Of a stretch of 64,000 bases of DNA, positions 62,660 through 64,000 are shown piece by piece. Numbering within the stretch: the first letter of the stretch is position 1; every line of letters begins with the position of its first letter. The position numbers were made by a program, and so were the translations under genes. Source of the DNA: JAFMDF01 sp965277445. GTDB taxonomy: Bacteria; Bacteroidota; Bacteroidia; Chitinophagales; Saprospiraceae. The stretch lies in the NCBI GenBank assembly GCA_965277445.1, contig CBDICY010000001.1, positions 434,001 to 498,000 of the forward strand. Direction: 5' to 3'. The notes under the pieces are model-generated. The model was not told the DNA's origin. It was given only the letters and a program-made list of their open reading frames with translations, and did no database searches.

Positions 62660-64000
62660 ATGGGTCAATCATTTCAAACCATTAGTCCAATTGATGGCAG
62701 CGTTTATCTGGAAAGAAAAAATGCCTCTGCTAAAACAATAAAGAAAGTAATTGCGACGGCGCAAGCTGCTCAAAAAGACTGGCAAAATACCAGTATTGCA
62801 GAGCGAGCGGCGGTTTGTCATAAAGTAATCGACTATTTTGTCCAACATACCGATGAAATAGCGAAGGAACTCACTTGGCAAATGGGGCGCCCACTTCGAT
62901 ATACGCCTTTTGAAATTAAAGGATTTAAGGAGCGAGCGGAATATATGATTGACATTGCGGAAACTACTTTAGCCGATATACAAGCTCCACCAATTGATGG
63001 ATTTAAACGATTTATTAAACGAGCGCCATTAGGTACGGTACTCGTATTAGCGCCTTGGAATTATCCTTATTTGACTTCTGTTAATGCGGTTATTCCTGCT
63101 ATTATGGCAGGGAATACGGTCATTTTAAAACATGCTACTCAAACCCCGCTTTGTGCAGAAAGATATGCTGCTGCTTTTGATTCTGCGGGTTTACCCAAAG
63201 GGGTGTTTCAGTATGTACACATGACGCATCGGCAAGTAGCGAGGGTGATCAAAGATGATCGGATTGATTATGTCGCTTTTACAGGTTCTGTTGGTGGCGG
63301 TGCGGCCGTACAAAAGGCAATGGGCAGTCGATTTATCAACGCTGGTTTGGAATTAGGTGGAAAAGATCCTGCTTATGTGCGGGCGGATGTGAATCTAGAC
63401 CATGCCGTAGAAAATTTAGTAGATGGAGCATTCTTTAATTCGGGACAATCTTGCTGTGGTATTGAAAGAATCTATGTTCACGAAAGCCAATTTGACCAAT
63501 TTGTAGATGGTTTTGCGGCTTTGACCAAACAATATATTCTAGGAAATCCGTTGGAATCAGCTACAACTTTAGGCCCAATGGTTAGAACTGCTGCTGCCAA
63601 CTTTGCACAAACCCAAATTGATCAAGCGATAGCTGCTGGCGCTAAATCTTTGGTTTCTCCTGACTTATTTACTGCCCATCAAACGAATACGCCTTATATG
63701 GCGCCACAAGTTTTGATTGATGTGAACCATCAGATGGACATCATGTCAGAAGAAACTTTTGCACCCGTTGTGGGAATTATGTCTGTCAAAGATGACGAAG
63801 AAGCTATTCGTTTAATGAATGATAGCCAATATGGTTTAACGGCTTCTGTTTGGACGACTAATACAGACGAAGCATTAATTATCGGTCATCAAATAGAAAC
63901 AGGTACTTTTTTTATGAATCGTTGTGATTATTTAGACCCTGCTTTGGCTTGGACAGGGGTGAAGAATAGTGGGCGAGGGGTAACTTTGTCTGGTTTGGGA
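62660..64000 (+). CDS. Aldehyde dehydrogenase (3' end outside the window)
   Basis: An open frame from ATG 62660 (MGQSFQTISPIDGSVYLERK) runs to the window end without a stop, 447 codons, near the full length of about 455-460 for the family. The nucleophile is Cys265 or Cys266 in NSGQSCCGIER, the general base Glu231 is in GLELGGKDP, and the Rossmann motif is FTGSVGGG. Unlike the upstream MmsA-like enzyme it has the standard ALDH glutamate, so it should hydrolyse the thioester to a free acid with NAD(P). It resembles succinate-semialdehyde-type dehydrogenases. It is 50 bp behind the SDR gene. Confidence 0.9.
   Translation, partial: MGQSFQTISPIDGSVYLERKNASAKTIKKVIATAQAAQKDWQNTSIAERAAVCHKVIDYFVQHTDEIAKELTWQMGRPLRYTPFEIKGFKERAEYMIDIAETTLADIQAPPIDGFKRFIKRAPLGTVLVLAPWNYPYLTSVNAVIPAIMAGNTVILKHATQTPLCAERYAAAFDSAGLPKGVFQYVHMTHRQVARVIKDDRIDYVAFTGSVGGGAAVQKAMGSRFINAGLELGGKDPAYVRADVNLDHAVENLVDGAFFNSGQSCCGIERIYVHESQFDQFVDGFAALTKQYILGNPLESATTLGPMVRTAAANFAQTQIDQAIAAGAKSLVSPDLFTAHQTNTPYMAPQVLIDVNHQMDIMSEETFAPVVGIMSVKDDEEAIRLMNDSQYGLTASVWTTNTDEALIIGHQIETGTFFMNRCDYLDPALAWTGVKNSGRGVTLSGLG

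Overview
The window looks like a chromosomal segment of a low-GC member of the Bacteroidota, most likely Saprospiria or a close relative (inference). The evidence is a VCBS/ASPIC protein with a type IX secretion C-terminal domain, a DUF4296 lipoprotein, SdrD/GEVEDY surface architecture, a large MG-type alpha-2-macroglobulin, tandem FtsX/MacB permeases, LytTR/LytS signalling, MenA (menaquinone), AT-rich start regions without clear Shine-Dalgarno sequences, and a few TAnnTTTG-like promoter boxes. I saw no rRNA, tRNA, CRISPR array, prophage or intact insertion sequence.

Layout. 0.3-4.4 kb: MDR oxidoreductase, sulfotransferase, Tat-exported sugar-isomerase-like protein, ApbE flavin transferase. 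4.7-10.3 kb: the most unusual block, an exported Ig-like subunit, a DUF916/PapD-like periplasmic chaperone candidate, an about 900-residue outer-membrane usher-like protein and two more small exported proteins. I read it as a divergent chaperone-usher-like surface-polymer system. 10.4-18.8 kb (minus strand): aminotransferase, Gfo/Idh oxidoreductase, FGE-domain lipoprotein, YceI, MFS transporter, serine/threonine dehydratase, MenA. 19.3-22.2 kb: astacin-type lipoprotein protease and a histidine kinase. 22.6-30.8 kb: a short ORF and terminator leader, three large FtsX-type permeases (the second and third are a tandem duplication) and one MacB/LolD-type ATPase. 31.3-35.4 kb: diadenylate cyclase CdaA, class V aminotransferase, LytTR regulator, LON-domain protein, small hypothetical.

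35.7-44.6 kb: a 2,049-residue alpha-2-macroglobulin and a SdrD/GEVEDY surface protein. 44.6-44.9 kb: a MITE-like element next to a Fic-protein remnant. 45.1-51.8 kb: molybdopterin oxidoreductase, polysaccharide flippase, sodium/solute symporter, small hypothetical. 52-53.8 kb: LytTR/LytS two-component pair. 54.1-58.4 kb: secreted VCBS/ASPIC protein, unknown protein, FabI, DUF4296 lipoprotein. 58.6-64 kb: a same-strand catabolic cluster of methylmalonate-semialdehyde dehydrogenase-like ALDH, glutamine-synthetase-like gamma-glutamyl ligase, SDR and a second ALDH that runs off the window end.

A second genome-scale theme is in the spacers. Many intergenic regions carry degenerate tandem words with a 7-nt period, a different word at each locus, often arranged as hairpins. 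Others carry 18-28 nt-arm inverted repeats whose mismatches are almost all transitions. Coordinates and translations were read by eye; family names rest on motif recognition without database searches.
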